Made by a program: the position numbers and the translations under genes. The notes beneath the pieces are model-generated. The model ran no database searches. It saw only the letters and a program-made list of their open reading frames with translations, and was not told where the DNA came from. 64,000 nt of DNA from Dyella dinghuensis. Lineage in GTDB: Bacteria > Pseudomonadota > Gammaproteobacteria > Xanthomonadales > Rhodanobacteraceae. Shown here piece after piece: positions 1-7,452 of this stretch (position 1 is its first letter; every line of letters begins with the position of its first letter). The stretch lies in the NCBI RefSeq assembly GCF_003977615.1, contig NZ_RYZR01000002.1, positions 63,214 to 127,213 of the forward strand. The letters are read 5' to 3'.

Positions 1-591
1 GTTGTCGCCCGTTTGCATCAGTTCGATGAAGCGCACGCCGACGCGTCGTTCGCGCAGATACTCCAGCCACGCAGGCAGCTCGTTGTCGTTAACGTCGCGC
101 AACAGGACAGCGTTGAGCTTGACCGAAGGCATCTGTGCATCAAGCGCGAGATCGACGCCATGCAGAATATCGTCCAGACGGTCGTGACCGGTGATACGTG
201 CAAACTTTGCTCGATCCAGACTATCGACGCTCACGTTGATGGCGTTGAGCCCTGCATCCATCCACTCATGTAGGCGGCGCGTAAGCAGGCTGCCGTTGGT
301 GGTCATGGCCAGCTTGGTCACGCCAGGGACGGCGGCTGCGGTGCGAAGAATGTAAGTGAGATCGTGGCGCACACTCGGCTCGCCGCCGGTGATGCGCAGT
401 TTGTGCATGCCCATGACGGTGAATCCGCGCAGCAGACGCGCAATCTCATCCAGCGTCAATGCCTGCGCTGCATTCGGGTTCGCGTGGTAGCCCTGCGGCA
501 GGCAATACGTGCAACGGAAATTGCACGCAGGAATCACCGACAGTCGCAAATACGGAAACCGGCGGCCGTAGCGATCAGCCAGCGGGGACAT
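1..591 (-). CDS. moaA: GTP 3',8-cyclase MoaA, N-terminal part (runs off the left edge)
   Basis: MoaA is a radical-SAM enzyme that makes 3',8-cyclo-7,8-dihydro-GTP, the first step of molybdopterin synthesis in the cytoplasm. Translating the minus strand from the ATG at 591 gives 197 codons with no stop. Residues 23-30 carry the radical-SAM cluster motif CNFRCTYC (Cys23, Cys27, Cys30). An ITGGEPSVR-type SAM-contact segment, a TTNGSLL segment and a NVSVDSL segment follow, as in MoaA. The family is about 330 residues, so the C-terminal second Fe-S cluster and the GGG tail lie outside the window. The start is supported by an AAAGGAG ribosome site at 606-600 that directly follows a molybdenum-cofactor riboswitch. 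That riboswitch independently supports the assignment and implies repression when Moco is plentiful. Confidence 0.93.
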   Translation of the reverse strand, partial: MSPLADRYGRRFPYLRLSVIPACNFRCTYCLPQGYHANPNAAQALTLDEIARLLRGFTVMGMHKLRITGGEPSVRHDLTYILRTAAAVPGVTKLAMTTNGSLLTRRLHEWMDAGLNAINVSVDSLDRAKFARITGHDRLDDILHGVDLALDAQMPSVKLNAVLLRDVNDNELPAWLEYLRERRVGVRFIELMQTGDN

Positions 592-610
592 GGTCTGTGC
601 TCCTTTCCAA

Positions 611-716
611 AGCGGGGAGGCAAACGTGTTTCCACGTTTACCCTGGTGGTCCGAAAACCACGGACGTCAAACCGTATTCCCGAAGGAACCCAGGCATGAC
701 GCCTCGGAGTTGTGGG
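611..716 (-). promoter_or_regulatory. Molybdenum cofactor (Moco) riboswitch upstream of moaA
   Basis: On the minus strand the leader begins with ACTCCGAGGCGTCATGCC and ends with GCCTCCCC just before the moaA ribosome site; both blocks are hallmarks of the Moco RNA motif as I remember it. Between them lie a UUCG-capped stem (GGTTCC/GGAATAC), a GTCCG...CGGAC hairpin, an AAACGTG-GAAA-CACGTTT hairpin with a GNRA loop, and a long-range GCGTCA/TGACGTC pairing. The AAAGGAG ribosome site starts 4-5 bases after the conserved 3' block, so translational control of moaA is likely. The helices are read by eye and have not been folded. Confidence 0.75.
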
Positions 717-893
717 TACGGTTGGTAGTGTAACGATTTGGGTATGTGCACGGGGCGTTCGGCTCGTGCTGCGTCGCACAAATGCGAGCTATTCGCACAG
801 GCAATGCGATATGAAAAGAGGTGCATAACGGGTTACCCGCTGATTGCGCAGGATGAGCTAGATTGAAACCTTCGCCGCTGCGACGAATCCGGA

Positions 894-1667
894 ATGCAAA
901 ACGCCAGTAACGCGCCAACGGAAGCAGCGTTCGAGGTCAACCGTGTCAGCAAGCGCTACGGATCGATTGTGGCGCTCGACGATGTGTCGCTGAGTTTTCC
1001 CCGCGGCAGCACCACTGCGCTGATCGGCAGCAGCGGTTCCGGCAAGTCGACCTTGCTGCGTTTGCTGCTTGGGCTGGAATGGCCTGACCGTGGCGAGGTG
1101 AAAGTGGATGGCCATGTGCTCGAAAAAGCACAGGTGCTGGCATTGCGCAGGCGCACCGGCTACGTCATCCAGGACGGTGGTCTGTTTCCGCATCTCACGG
1201 CGCTGGGGAACCTGGGGCTACTGCCGTATCACCTTGGATGGAGCAGGGACCGCATTCGCAGCCGCGCCGAGGAACTCGCTGCGCTGACGGATCTTGCGCA
1301 AGATGTGCTGGAACGCTATCCCGCCGAATTGTCGGGTGGGCAGCGACAGCGCGTTGCCCTGATGCGCGGCCTGATGCTCAATCCGGACGCTTTGTTGCTC
1401 GACGAACCGTTGGGTGCGCTCGATCCCATCGTGCGGCACGAACTGCAGGATCAGCTGAAGTCTATTTTCGACCAGCTTGGCAAGACCGTCATCGTCGTGA
1501 CTCACGATGTCGCCGAGGCGGCGTGGCTCGCCGATCGTCTGGTGTTGATGCGTAACGGCAAGGTCGTGCAGGACGGCCGGCTGGAGGATTTGCAGCAGCG
1601 CCCGGTGGATCCATTCGTTACCCACTTCGTCCAAGCACAGCGCACGCTCCAGAGGCCATCGGCATGA
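894..1667 (+). CDS. Osmoprotectant-type ABC transporter, ATP-binding protein (OpuCA/YehX family)
   Basis: This is the ATPase of a binding-protein-dependent importer for a quaternary amine such as glycine betaine, choline or carnitine. It acts on the cytoplasmic face of the inner membrane. Visible motifs are Walker A GSSGSGKST near residue 43, the signature LSGGQRQR near 145, Walker B LLLDEPLGALDP near 165 and the switch histidine in VVTHD near 200. At 257 residues it lacks the C-terminal CBS pair of ProV/OpuAA, so ionic-strength sensing by CBS domains is not expected. Its TGA overlaps the ATG of the next gene (ATGA), which encodes the fused binding protein/permease, so the two form one operon. 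The substrate is inferred from the partner's OpuAC-type binding domain. Confidence 0.85.
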   Translation: MQNASNAPTEAAFEVNRVSKRYGSIVALDDVSLSFPRGSTTALIGSSGSGKSTLLRLLLGLEWPDRGEVKVDGHVLEKAQVLALRRRTGYVIQDGGLFPHLTALGNLGLLPYHLGWSRDRIRSRAEELAALTDLAQDVLERYPAELSGGQRQRVALMRGLMLNPDALLLDEPLGALDPIVRHELQDQLKSIFDQLGKTVIVVTHDVAEAAWLADRLVLMRNGKVVQDGRLEDLQQRPVDPFVTHFVQAQRTLQRPSA

Positions 1668-3145
1668 AGCGATGGATCGTTCTGGCGTTGGCTTGTCTGG
1701 CGATATCGCCAGTCTGGAGTGCTGCACCCGTGCGCATCGGCTCCAAGGCATTCACCGAGTCGGTGATTCTCGGCGAAGTCGCACGCCTGGCCGCGCGGCA
1801 GGCTGGTGTTGCTGCAGAACATAAGCGCGAACTAGGCGGCACCAGCATCTTATGGAGCGCTTTGCAGCACGGCGATATCGACGCCTATCCCGAATACACA
1901 GGAACCATCACGCATGAATTGCTGAAAAATCTCGCGCCAGACGCGGATATTCCAACCTTGCGTGCCGCCTTGAAGCCACTGGGGATCGGCATCACCGATT
2001 CGCTCGGCTTCAACGACACCTACGCGATCGGCATGCGTGAGGATCGCGCGGCACAGCTGGGTATCTCGCGTATTTCCGATCTGCTTCCGCATCCGGATCT
2101 GCGGCTGGGTCTTTCGAATGAATTCATGGATCGCAGCGACGGGTGGCCCGGTCTACGGCAACGTTACGGGCTTCCGCAGACGCAGGTACGCGGCCTGGAT
2201 CACGCACTTTCTTACCGTGCGTTGGCGAGCAACGCTGTTGATGCCATCGATCTTTACAGCACGGATGCCGAGATTCCTTATTACCACTTGCGTACGCTGG
2301 ACGACGACAGGCATTACTTTCCTCATTACGACGCGATTTTCCTTTATCGGCTATCGCTGGAGCAAAGCTCGCCTGAGTTTGTAAAGGCGCTGCAAGCACT
2401 GAGTGGACGCATCGGCGAAGACGCGATGCGCCAGATGAATGCGATGGTGAAGCTGCACGGTGAAAAGGAAACCGTCGTTGCGGCAGCTTTTCTGGGCGTG
2501 CAGCCCGATAGCGATGGGGCGAGCTTTTGGTCTCGCTTGCTCCAACGAACCGTGGAACATCTCAGGCTGGTGCTCGTATCACTCATCGCTGCCGTTCTAC
2601 TTGCCGTGCCGCTAGGCGTTTTTGCGGCACGTTCGCGACGATTGGGGCAGATCGTCATGGCATTAACCGGTGTCCTGCAGACGATCCCTTCGCTGGCCAT
2701 GTTCGTCTTCATGATTCCGCTGTTTGGCATCGGCACGTGGCCCGCTGTGGCGGCACTCTTCCTGTATAGCTTGCTGCCGATTGTGCGAAACACGTATACG
2801 GGGCTGGTGGGCATACCGCCAGATCTTCGCGAATCGGCCGCTGCACTCGGGCTGCCTCGGGGTGTGCGGCTACGCCGAGTCGAACTCCCGATGGCATTAC
2901 GTTCCATTCTCGCCGGTGTGAAAACGGCAGCGGTCATTAACGTCGGCACCGCAACGCTTGGCGCGCTGATTGGTGCGGGTGGGTACGGACAACCTATCGT
3001 CACCGGTATCCGGCTCGACGACATCGGCCTGATTCTCGAAGGGGCTATTCCCGCGGCGTTGATGGCACTTGCCGTGCAAGGACTGTTTGAAGGCATCGAG
3101 CACTGGCTGACGCCACGCGGCATGCGGCTGGAAGCGCGACAGTAA
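1664..3145 (+). CDS. Fused substrate-binding protein and permease of the osmoprotectant ABC importer
   Basis: A 493-residue fusion. Residues 1-20 (MKRWIVLALACLAISPVWSA) look like a signal peptide or signal anchor. Residues about 21-275 are an OpuAC/ProX-type periplasmic binding domain, with the typical GSKAFTESVILGE block near the N-terminus and a DIDAYPEYTGT block. Residues about 290-490 form a BPD permease with five or six hydrophobic segments and an EAA-type loop near 382-410 (PPDLRESAAALGLP). Translational coupling to the upstream ATPase (ATGA) makes a complete two-gene importer. In well-known fusions such as OpuABC the permease comes first and the binding domain last; here the order is reversed. 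The ligand (betaine, choline, carnitine or another quaternary amine) cannot be fixed from sequence by eye. Confidence 0.85.
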   Translation: MKRWIVLALACLAISPVWSAAPVRIGSKAFTESVILGEVARLAARQAGVAAEHKRELGGTSILWSALQHGDIDAYPEYTGTITHELLKNLAPDADIPTLRAALKPLGIGITDSLGFNDTYAIGMREDRAAQLGISRISDLLPHPDLRLGLSNEFMDRSDGWPGLRQRYGLPQTQVRGLDHALSYRALASNAVDAIDLYSTDAEIPYYHLRTLDDDRHYFPHYDAIFLYRLSLEQSSPEFVKALQALSGRIGEDAMRQMNAMVKLHGEKETVVAAAFLGVQPDSDGASFWSRLLQRTVEHLRLVLVSLIAAVLLAVPLGVFAARSRRLGQIVMALTGVLQTIPSLAMFVFMIPLFGIGTWPAVAALFLYSLLPIVRNTYTGLVGIPPDLRESAAALGLPRGVRLRRVELPMALRSILAGVKTAAVINVGTATLGALIGAGGYGQPIVTGIRLDDIGLILEGAIPAALMALAVQGLFEGIEHWLTPRGMRLEARQ

Positions 3146-3148
3146 CCG

Positions 3149-3649
3149 CTAACGTCCGCGATGCACCTTTAACCCTGCGCCACGCCGGCTCGCGCGAATG
3201 CTTCGTTCGATATCTTCACGCGATGCGCGCCCCAGTGCTGGCCACATCGCAGGGTCTTCCGGTACGTGGTATTGCTCGTTGGTGTGCTTGACCTTGCTTG
3301 CTCCAGCACCCTCCAATAACACGCAAACCTCGTCCATCGTCATCTCGCCACGCAGTTCCACTACAACGGTGGTGTGGCCAATAAGTGATGGATCGGGAAT
3401 GTGGCTTGGTGAGCGGTCGGAGAATAGGTGTCGTTCTTTCTTTTTTCCTGCGACTACACCCACGCCACCACGATGGCTGACCTTTGAAATGACGGTTGTG
3501 GGGGCCGTCGAACTGGATGGCGAATTGCCGATGCTTTCGTTGAATGTCAACACGATCTGTTCACGTTGAACACCTCGGGAGATCAGCTTTTCAGCTGCGG
3601 AATTGGCTTCGAATTGAGTATCGAAGCAGGCAACAACGAGCTCGGCCAT
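3149..3649 (-). CDS. YflT/GsiB-like general stress domain protein
   Basis: A 166-residue soluble protein. The first about 40 residues (MAELVVACFDTQFEANSAAE...) resemble the YflT domain of heat-induced general stress proteins, which begins with a strand and a helix-forming segment predicting A-E-KL spacing. A second alpha/beta segment, TTVVVELRGEMTMDEVCVLLEGAGA, follows a Ser/Thr/Lys linker, and the tail is very basic. An open frame extends 36 codons further upstream, but the ATG at 3649 has a good GGAGA ribosome site, so I start there. It ends 4 bases from the end of the convergent ABC operon. The function is unknown; the role in stress is inferred from the family and from the neighbouring DUF4142 and DUF6496 genes. 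Confidence 0.6.
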   Translation of the reverse strand: MAELVVACFDTQFEANSAAEKLISRGVQREQIVLTFNESIGNSPSSSTAPTTVISKVSHRGGVGVVAGKKKERHLFSDRSPSHIPDPSLIGHTTVVVELRGEMTMDEVCVLLEGAGASKVKHTNEQYHVPEDPAMWPALGRASREDIERSIRASRRGAGLKVHRGR

Positions 3650-3804
3650 GATCGTTCTCCACCACCTCTGTGGGTAGAACTTTAGGACGGCGCACCTAAC
3701 TATGGCGTGAGCAAAATGCGCATGACGGCGTGATTGTTCCGCAAGACACGTGCACATTACATTTGCGGTGATAGCGTCATCGCTCAGCCCATGGAGACGG
3801 CATC

Positions 3805-4326
3805 ATGAACGTGTTGAACAAACGAATGGTTGTTGCTCCGCTGTTTATGTTCATGATGATTTCGTCGACATGGGCACAGAGCGATTCCGCGGATTCCGTG
3901 CCTGCGCATACGACGCGAGATGTCCGTTTCATCATGGCCGCGTCTGCTGCGGGGCAGACGGAGATACTGGCTAGCCGCATGGCTGCCAGCCATACGCAAT
4001 CGCCGGACGTACAGTCGTTTGCGCAGACGATGATCAGCGATCACACGAAGGCGAACGACGAACTCCTGGCGCTGGCAAAGAAAGACGGCTACAGCGTTTC
4101 CAGCACTCCCACGGAAGCGCAGGAGTCGGCGCTGTCGCAACTTGAGCCGCTGAAAGGTGCCGATTTCGACAAGGCGTATGCGGCGATGATGGTGAAAGAT
4201 CATCAAGGCGCCGTCTCTCTCTTCCAATCGGAAGCCAGCTCCGGCAGCAACAGCGATATCAAATCATTTGCCGCGCAGGCGTTACCCGTCGTGCAGCATC
4301 ACCTGACGATGGCTACCGCGTTGTAA
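3805..4326 (+). CDS. DUF4142 family exported protein
   Basis: A 173-residue secreted protein. Residues 1-24 (ending in STWAQ) form a classical signal peptide, so the mature protein is periplasmic. The rest is an all-helical DUF4142 domain: FIMAASAAGQTEILASRMA, then MISDHTKANDELLALAKK with the conserved DH, and MVKDHQGAVSLFQSEA with a second DH pair, ending in LPVVQHHLTMA. The histidine/aspartate pattern suggests a ferritin-like metal- or ligand-binding helical bundle, but no activity is established for this family. The ribosome site GGAG lies 8 bases before the ATG at 3805. It is divergent from the stress gene at 3149-3649, with about 155 bases of shared promoter space. Confidence 0.85.
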   Translation: MNVLNKRMVVAPLFMFMMISSTWAQSDSADSVPAHTTRDVRFIMAASAAGQTEILASRMAASHTQSPDVQSFAQTMISDHTKANDELLALAKKDGYSVSSTPTEAQESALSQLEPLKGADFDKAYAAMMVKDHQGAVSLFQSEASSGSNSDIKSFAAQALPVVQHHLTMATAL

Positions 4327-4358
4327 GGGCACTCCTGCCGCGGCACGCAACCGGGCAC

Positions 4359-4562
4359 TCAAGCCTGCGGCATGGGAGGTGAGTTGTCGGGGTCGCCCAC
4401 CGGTGGTGGCTGAGGCTCCGGATCCGTCATCGGCGGTCGCTGTGGTGTCGGTATAGGCGGTTCTGGCGGAGGTATCTCCGGCGAAGGTGTTGGAGGTTTC
4501 ACCGGATCAGGGGTAGGGGCAGGTGTCGAAGCGTCTCTTTCACTTTCCATTTGATCAGTCAT
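4359..4562 (-). CDS. Small proline-rich hypothetical protein
   Basis: A 67-residue protein if started at the ATG at 4562 (MTDQMESERDAS...). The body is almost entirely Pro/Thr/Glu/Asp (PPTPSPEIPPPEPP, TPQRPPMTDPEPQPPP). It has no signal peptide and no folded domain that I can recognise. Longer in-frame starts reach 4700 (113 residues), and none of the candidate starts has a convincing ribosome site. Proline-rich peptides of this kind occur near stress genes in Xanthomonadales and Burkholderiales. Codon choice is consistent with translation, but an untranslated region cannot be excluded. Confidence 0.45.
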   Translation of the reverse strand: MTDQMESERDASTPAPTPDPVKPPTPSPEIPPPEPPIPTPQRPPMTDPEPQPPPVGDPDNSPPMPQA

Positions 4563-4769
4563 ATCAGGCAGACGTCGCCATGCTGTGAACACGAGTGCAC
4601 TGTGGCCGCAGCCCTGTGCACGCATCACGAAATCCGCGTGATTATTTTTATCCTCAGGAAAACCAGTCATGTTTGTGACGTTGGTTTGATCAGTCTGCAT
4701 CGGTGCATTGACAGCCTATCGACGTCTGGAGGGTAAAGTGATCCGTGGCCCATTGCCGGAGTTGCTGTC

Positions 4770-5276
4770 ATGCCCGATAAAAAGACCCGTGAAGCCGTCG
4801 CCAGGGACAAGCGTCAAGGCAAATCGGCCAGCACTCAAGCAGGCGAATTTGTGCGCGAGGAGATAGGGCACGTGCGCGAGGGAAAGCATGGCGCACGCTC
4901 GACCGAGCAGGCCATTGCTATCGGTTTGTCCAAGGCGCGCCGCGCCGGCATCAAAGTGCCAAAGAAAAAGGTGTCGCGCAAAAGTGCCAGTTCGAATAAA
5001 TCCACGTCGCACCGCAAGCGTGCAACGGCGAAGCGCACGGCTACAAAAGGCGCTACATCAAAGCGCGCGAAAGCCAGTTTGAAAGCGCTACAGCGTGAAG
5101 GGACCCGTTCCGCATCGCGCAAGTCGTTGTCGGCACATGCCAAGCGTGCTGCGTCCAAACGATCGGCTGCATCGCGCTCTGCGGCGGCGAAGAAGGCCGT
5201 ACGCACCAAGGGTGCGAAGGGCCGTTCTGTCGCCGCCAAGAAAGCAACGAAAACCAGGGCAAAACGCGCTGGTTGA
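4770..5276 (+). CDS. DUF6496 protein with histone-H1-like Lys/Ala-rich tail
   Basis: A 168-residue, strongly basic protein. Residues 1-65 form the conserved DUF6496 head (MPDKKTREAVARDKRQGKS..., QAGEFVREEIGHVREGKHG, AIAIGLSKARRAG), which resembles a compact helical domain. Residues 66-168 are a low-complexity tail of Lys, Ala, Arg and Ser (AAKKA, RAKRAG), like eukaryotic H1 tails and bacterial AlgP/HctB-type proteins. DNA binding or nucleoid compaction is likely from composition, though not proven for the family. The start is set by CCGGAG eight bases upstream. It sits beside a LigD-type polymerase gene and other stress genes, which suggests a chromosome-protection role. Confidence 0.8.
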   Translation: MPDKKTREAVARDKRQGKSASTQAGEFVREEIGHVREGKHGARSTEQAIAIGLSKARRAGIKVPKKKVSRKSASSNKSTSHRKRATAKRTATKGATSKRAKASLKALQREGTRSASRKSLSAHAKRAASKRSAASRSAAAKKAVRTKGAKGRSVAAKKATKTRAKRAG

Positions 5277-5284
5277 ACGCGCCG

Positions 5285-5476
5285 TTACGGCGATGTCTCA
5301 TGCGCCGACACTGAGTCGGACGACGGATTGTCGCGAATCAAATCGGCCCACCGCAGTTCGATGCCATTGCGGTGGGCTTTTTTTACGATTTTCACGCCCT
5401 CGGCATCGAGTACGACAGTGTAGGCCTGTCCTTCAATGTCGATCTGGCGCCTAAGCGGTTTATCCAAAGGTGTCAT
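5285..5476 (-). CDS. Small conserved hypothetical protein next to the LigD-type polymerase
   Basis: A 63-residue protein. It starts MTPLDKPLRRQIDIEGQAYT, continues with a predicted short beta-sheet (TVVLDAEGVKIVKK) and has a conserved-looking ELRWADL segment before a polar tail. GGAG seven bases upstream of the ATG at 5476 is a good ribosome site, so I regard it as real. I recall similar peptides of about 60 residues annotated as hypothetical proteins in Proteobacteria, but no function. It lies 46 bases downstream of the LigD-polymerase gene on the same strand and is probably co-transcribed with it. Confidence 0.65.
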   Translation of the reverse strand: MTPLDKPLRRQIDIEGQAYTVVLDAEGVKIVKKAHRNGIELRWADLIRDNPSSDSVSAHETSP

Positions 5477-5522
5477 GACAGTCTCCAGGTTGTTAGCGCA
5501 CGGGGTAGCGCCATGGCGGTTG

Positions 5523-6521
5523 TTATGCTCCCACTTCTAACTTTTTCATGGCCGCGCTGAGCGTTTGCTTTACAGAGTCGATGTTCTCCCAAGGATCCTT
5601 GCGTAATCGTGAAAGACGTCTCGGTAGCGATCGAATAGTGAACGCATCACCACCCTCTATTTTCGACAGTTCTTCCCAGCGAAGCGGTGTGGCAACCGGT
5701 GCGTTTTTGCGCGTGCGCAGCGAATAATTGGCGATACTGGTCGCACCGCGGGTGTTGCGTAGATAGTCCACGTAGATTTTGCCCGCACGCTTGGTTTTGC
5801 TGGCGGTATCGACAAACTCCTGCGGCTGTCCGGTGGCCATGCGTGTCGCGATAGCGTGCGAAAAATCTTTCACCAAATCCCACGAGCACGCTGGATTTAC
5901 GGGCAACACAACGTGCAGCCCTTTGCCACCGCTGGTGCGTACAAAGGATGTCAGTTCCAGCTCGTCCAACTGTACTTTCAGCAATCGTGCCGCGGCGACG
6001 ATGCGCTCCCATGTGACACGCGGCGAGGGATCCAGATCGAATACCACGCGATCGGTTGTTTCAAGGCGGTCGATGCGCGTACTCCACACATGAAATTCCA
6101 TAGCGCCAAACTGGACTAATTCAAGGATGGAGCTGGCGTTCTTCGCGTACATGTATGTCGCCAACGAACCTTTCTCTTCCTTTAGTTCGATCGTGCCTAC
6201 GTGATGCAGGCCGCCCATGGGATGTTTCTGGAAAAAGCACGTGTTTCTTGCACCTTCCGGGCATCGAATCACCGACAACGGCCGTTTGACGACATTAGGC
6301 AGCAGCGATGTCATGACGCGCTGATAGTAGGCCGCTACGTCGCCTTTGGTGATCGATTCACCGGGATAGACGACACGATCGGCATGGGTGATCGTTATCG
6401 CCCCGGCTGTCGCCCGTTGCACTGGCGATTTCCGGCCGCGGGTGCTTGTCTTGGAAGCGGATCGATGCAGCGATGTAGGCGCCGCTTTTGAAACGGTCTT
6501 AAGCACGTGCATAACCCTCAT
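5523..6521 (-). CDS. Stand-alone LigD-type primase/polymerase domain (archaeo-eukaryotic primase family)
   Basis: A 332-residue protein matching the polymerase domain of the end-joining ligase LigD. In that system it adds ribonucleotides or deoxynucleotides at double-strand-break ends and interacts with Ku. After a basic 40-residue leader comes the typical ITHADRVVYPGESITKGD start. The catalytic Asp pair is in VVFDLDPSP near residue 177, and TSGGKGLHVVLPV near 210 supplies the conserved nucleotide-binding His. There is no ligase or phosphoesterase domain, and 153 bases upstream to the next gene hold no remnant in another frame, so this is a single-domain form and not a broken LigD. No ku gene is in the window. 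The alternative start at 6512 differs by three residues. Function in NHEJ or gap filling is inferred. Confidence 0.85.
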   Translation of the reverse strand: MRVMHVLKTVSKAAPTSLHRSASKTSTRGRKSPVQRATAGAITITHADRVVYPGESITKGDVAAYYQRVMTSLLPNVVKRPLSVIRCPEGARNTCFFQKHPMGGLHHVGTIELKEEKGSLATYMYAKNASSILELVQFGAMEFHVWSTRIDRLETTDRVVFDLDPSPRVTWERIVAAARLLKVQLDELELTSFVRTSGGKGLHVVLPVNPACSWDLVKDFSHAIATRMATGQPQEFVDTASKTKRAGKIYVDYLRNTRGATSIANYSLRTRKNAPVATPLRWEELSKIEGGDAFTIRSLPRRLSRLRKDPWENIDSVKQTLSAAMKKLEVGA

Positions 6522-6674
6522 CGCCTGTAGACGAAGAAGAGCACTTCAGCTGGCGCCGCCGTATTACGGGTTTGTCAGTCCAGACTGTGCACGCCATGGA
6601 AAACCTCCACATCGCCCGGAGATTGGCCAGACTCATTTATTCCGGATTGATTGTGACGTTCGCGAGAATCTTTC

Positions 6675-7082
6675 CTAAGCGCGACGCCGATTAGGGCGTT
6701 TGAGCGCACCGAAACGGCGCCTCTCGTTGCGGCGTGCGACGCCGCCGCAAACTGCACGAAGCAATTCAATTCTTCCGTAAGGTTTGCGCAATATCGTCAT
6801 ATCGTCCGGGCATGTGGGGTCAAGAGCATCCCAGTCACTGGACGTAAGAATGTAGTGGCTGTTGCTCAGCCTTTGGCGCATTTCACCGGCCATTTCGACA
6901 CCGGATAGGCGCACGCATGTATGCAGGTCTACGACAACCAGGCCAATATCCGGGTGTTGGCCAGAAAGCTGCAAGGCCTCGGAAAAACCCTTGGCCTGGG
7001 ACACTTCGTATCCCGCGTCGATAAGTGCCTTATAGAGTAGATCCCGCGTATCCAGGTCGTTTTCGACCACCAGCACGTGCAT
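6675..7082 (-). CDS. Receiver-only response regulator
   Basis: A 135-residue protein consisting of one REC domain with no output domain. It shows the acidic pair in VVENDLD (Glu7/Asp9 region), the phosphoacceptor Asp52 in VVVDLHT, a Ser/Thr in ILTSSDWD, and the conserved Lys in ILRKPYG. The C-terminal 20 residues are Arg-rich (RRNERRRFGALKRPNRRRA), which is unusual for a CheY-like protein and might contact nucleic acid or membrane. The start at 7082 is chosen for GGAGAG upstream; an open frame continues to 7178. It probably exchanges phosphate with the hybrid kinase at 8759-10684, which is an inference from proximity. Confidence 0.85.
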   Translation of the reverse strand: MHVLVVENDLDTRDLLYKALIDAGYEVSQAKGFSEALQLSGQHPDIGLVVVDLHTCVRLSGVEMAGEMRQRLSNSHYILTSSDWDALDPTCPDDMTILRKPYGRIELLRAVCGGVARRNERRRFGALKRPNRRRA

Positions 7083-7452
7083 TACCGCTCTCCATCTAGG
7101 CGCGGCATCCTGGAACCCCGTCGACAAATCATTCACGTATGCGATGACGTGGTCATGAACCAAGTGTGTCAAAGTCATGTCCGCTAACGCGGGTTCTTGC
7201 TATGGCATCTGTTCAGTAAGCAGGATGCATATAATGCGGGTAACGTTTTTACGGCCCTCCAAGGGCTTTTCGAAACGCAATGTTGACAAACGCTCCACAA
7301 GGTCTTGCCTACAAGTGAGTCACTGTGAGGCTGGTAATCGTTAAGCATGAGGTGCAGGGGCAATCAGTTTGGCGTTTGCGTCCAATACGGCGGTTACGGA
7401 CCCCACTTAGCTCGATGCGAACAATCATGTCGTCACGTCAGGAGGAAATCTC
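7083..7452. promoter_or_regulatory. 370-base divergent intergenic region
   Basis: The region lies between the leftward receiver gene and the rightward lipoprotein gene. It contains a perfect TATAAT at 7230-7235 and a TTGACA at 7283-7288 reading rightward. A small GCCCT-CCA-AGGGC hairpin followed by TTTT sits at 7254-7270. It ends with AGGAGG before the lipoprotein ATG. No ORF here looks coding. Which hexamer is used cannot be decided from sequence. Confidence 0.35.

Noticed and set aside
6522-6674. Frameshifted ligase part of LigD upstream of the polymerase domain
   Set aside because: None of the frames in this 153-base gap resembles the LigD ligase or its linker, and the receiver gene ends directly beyond it.
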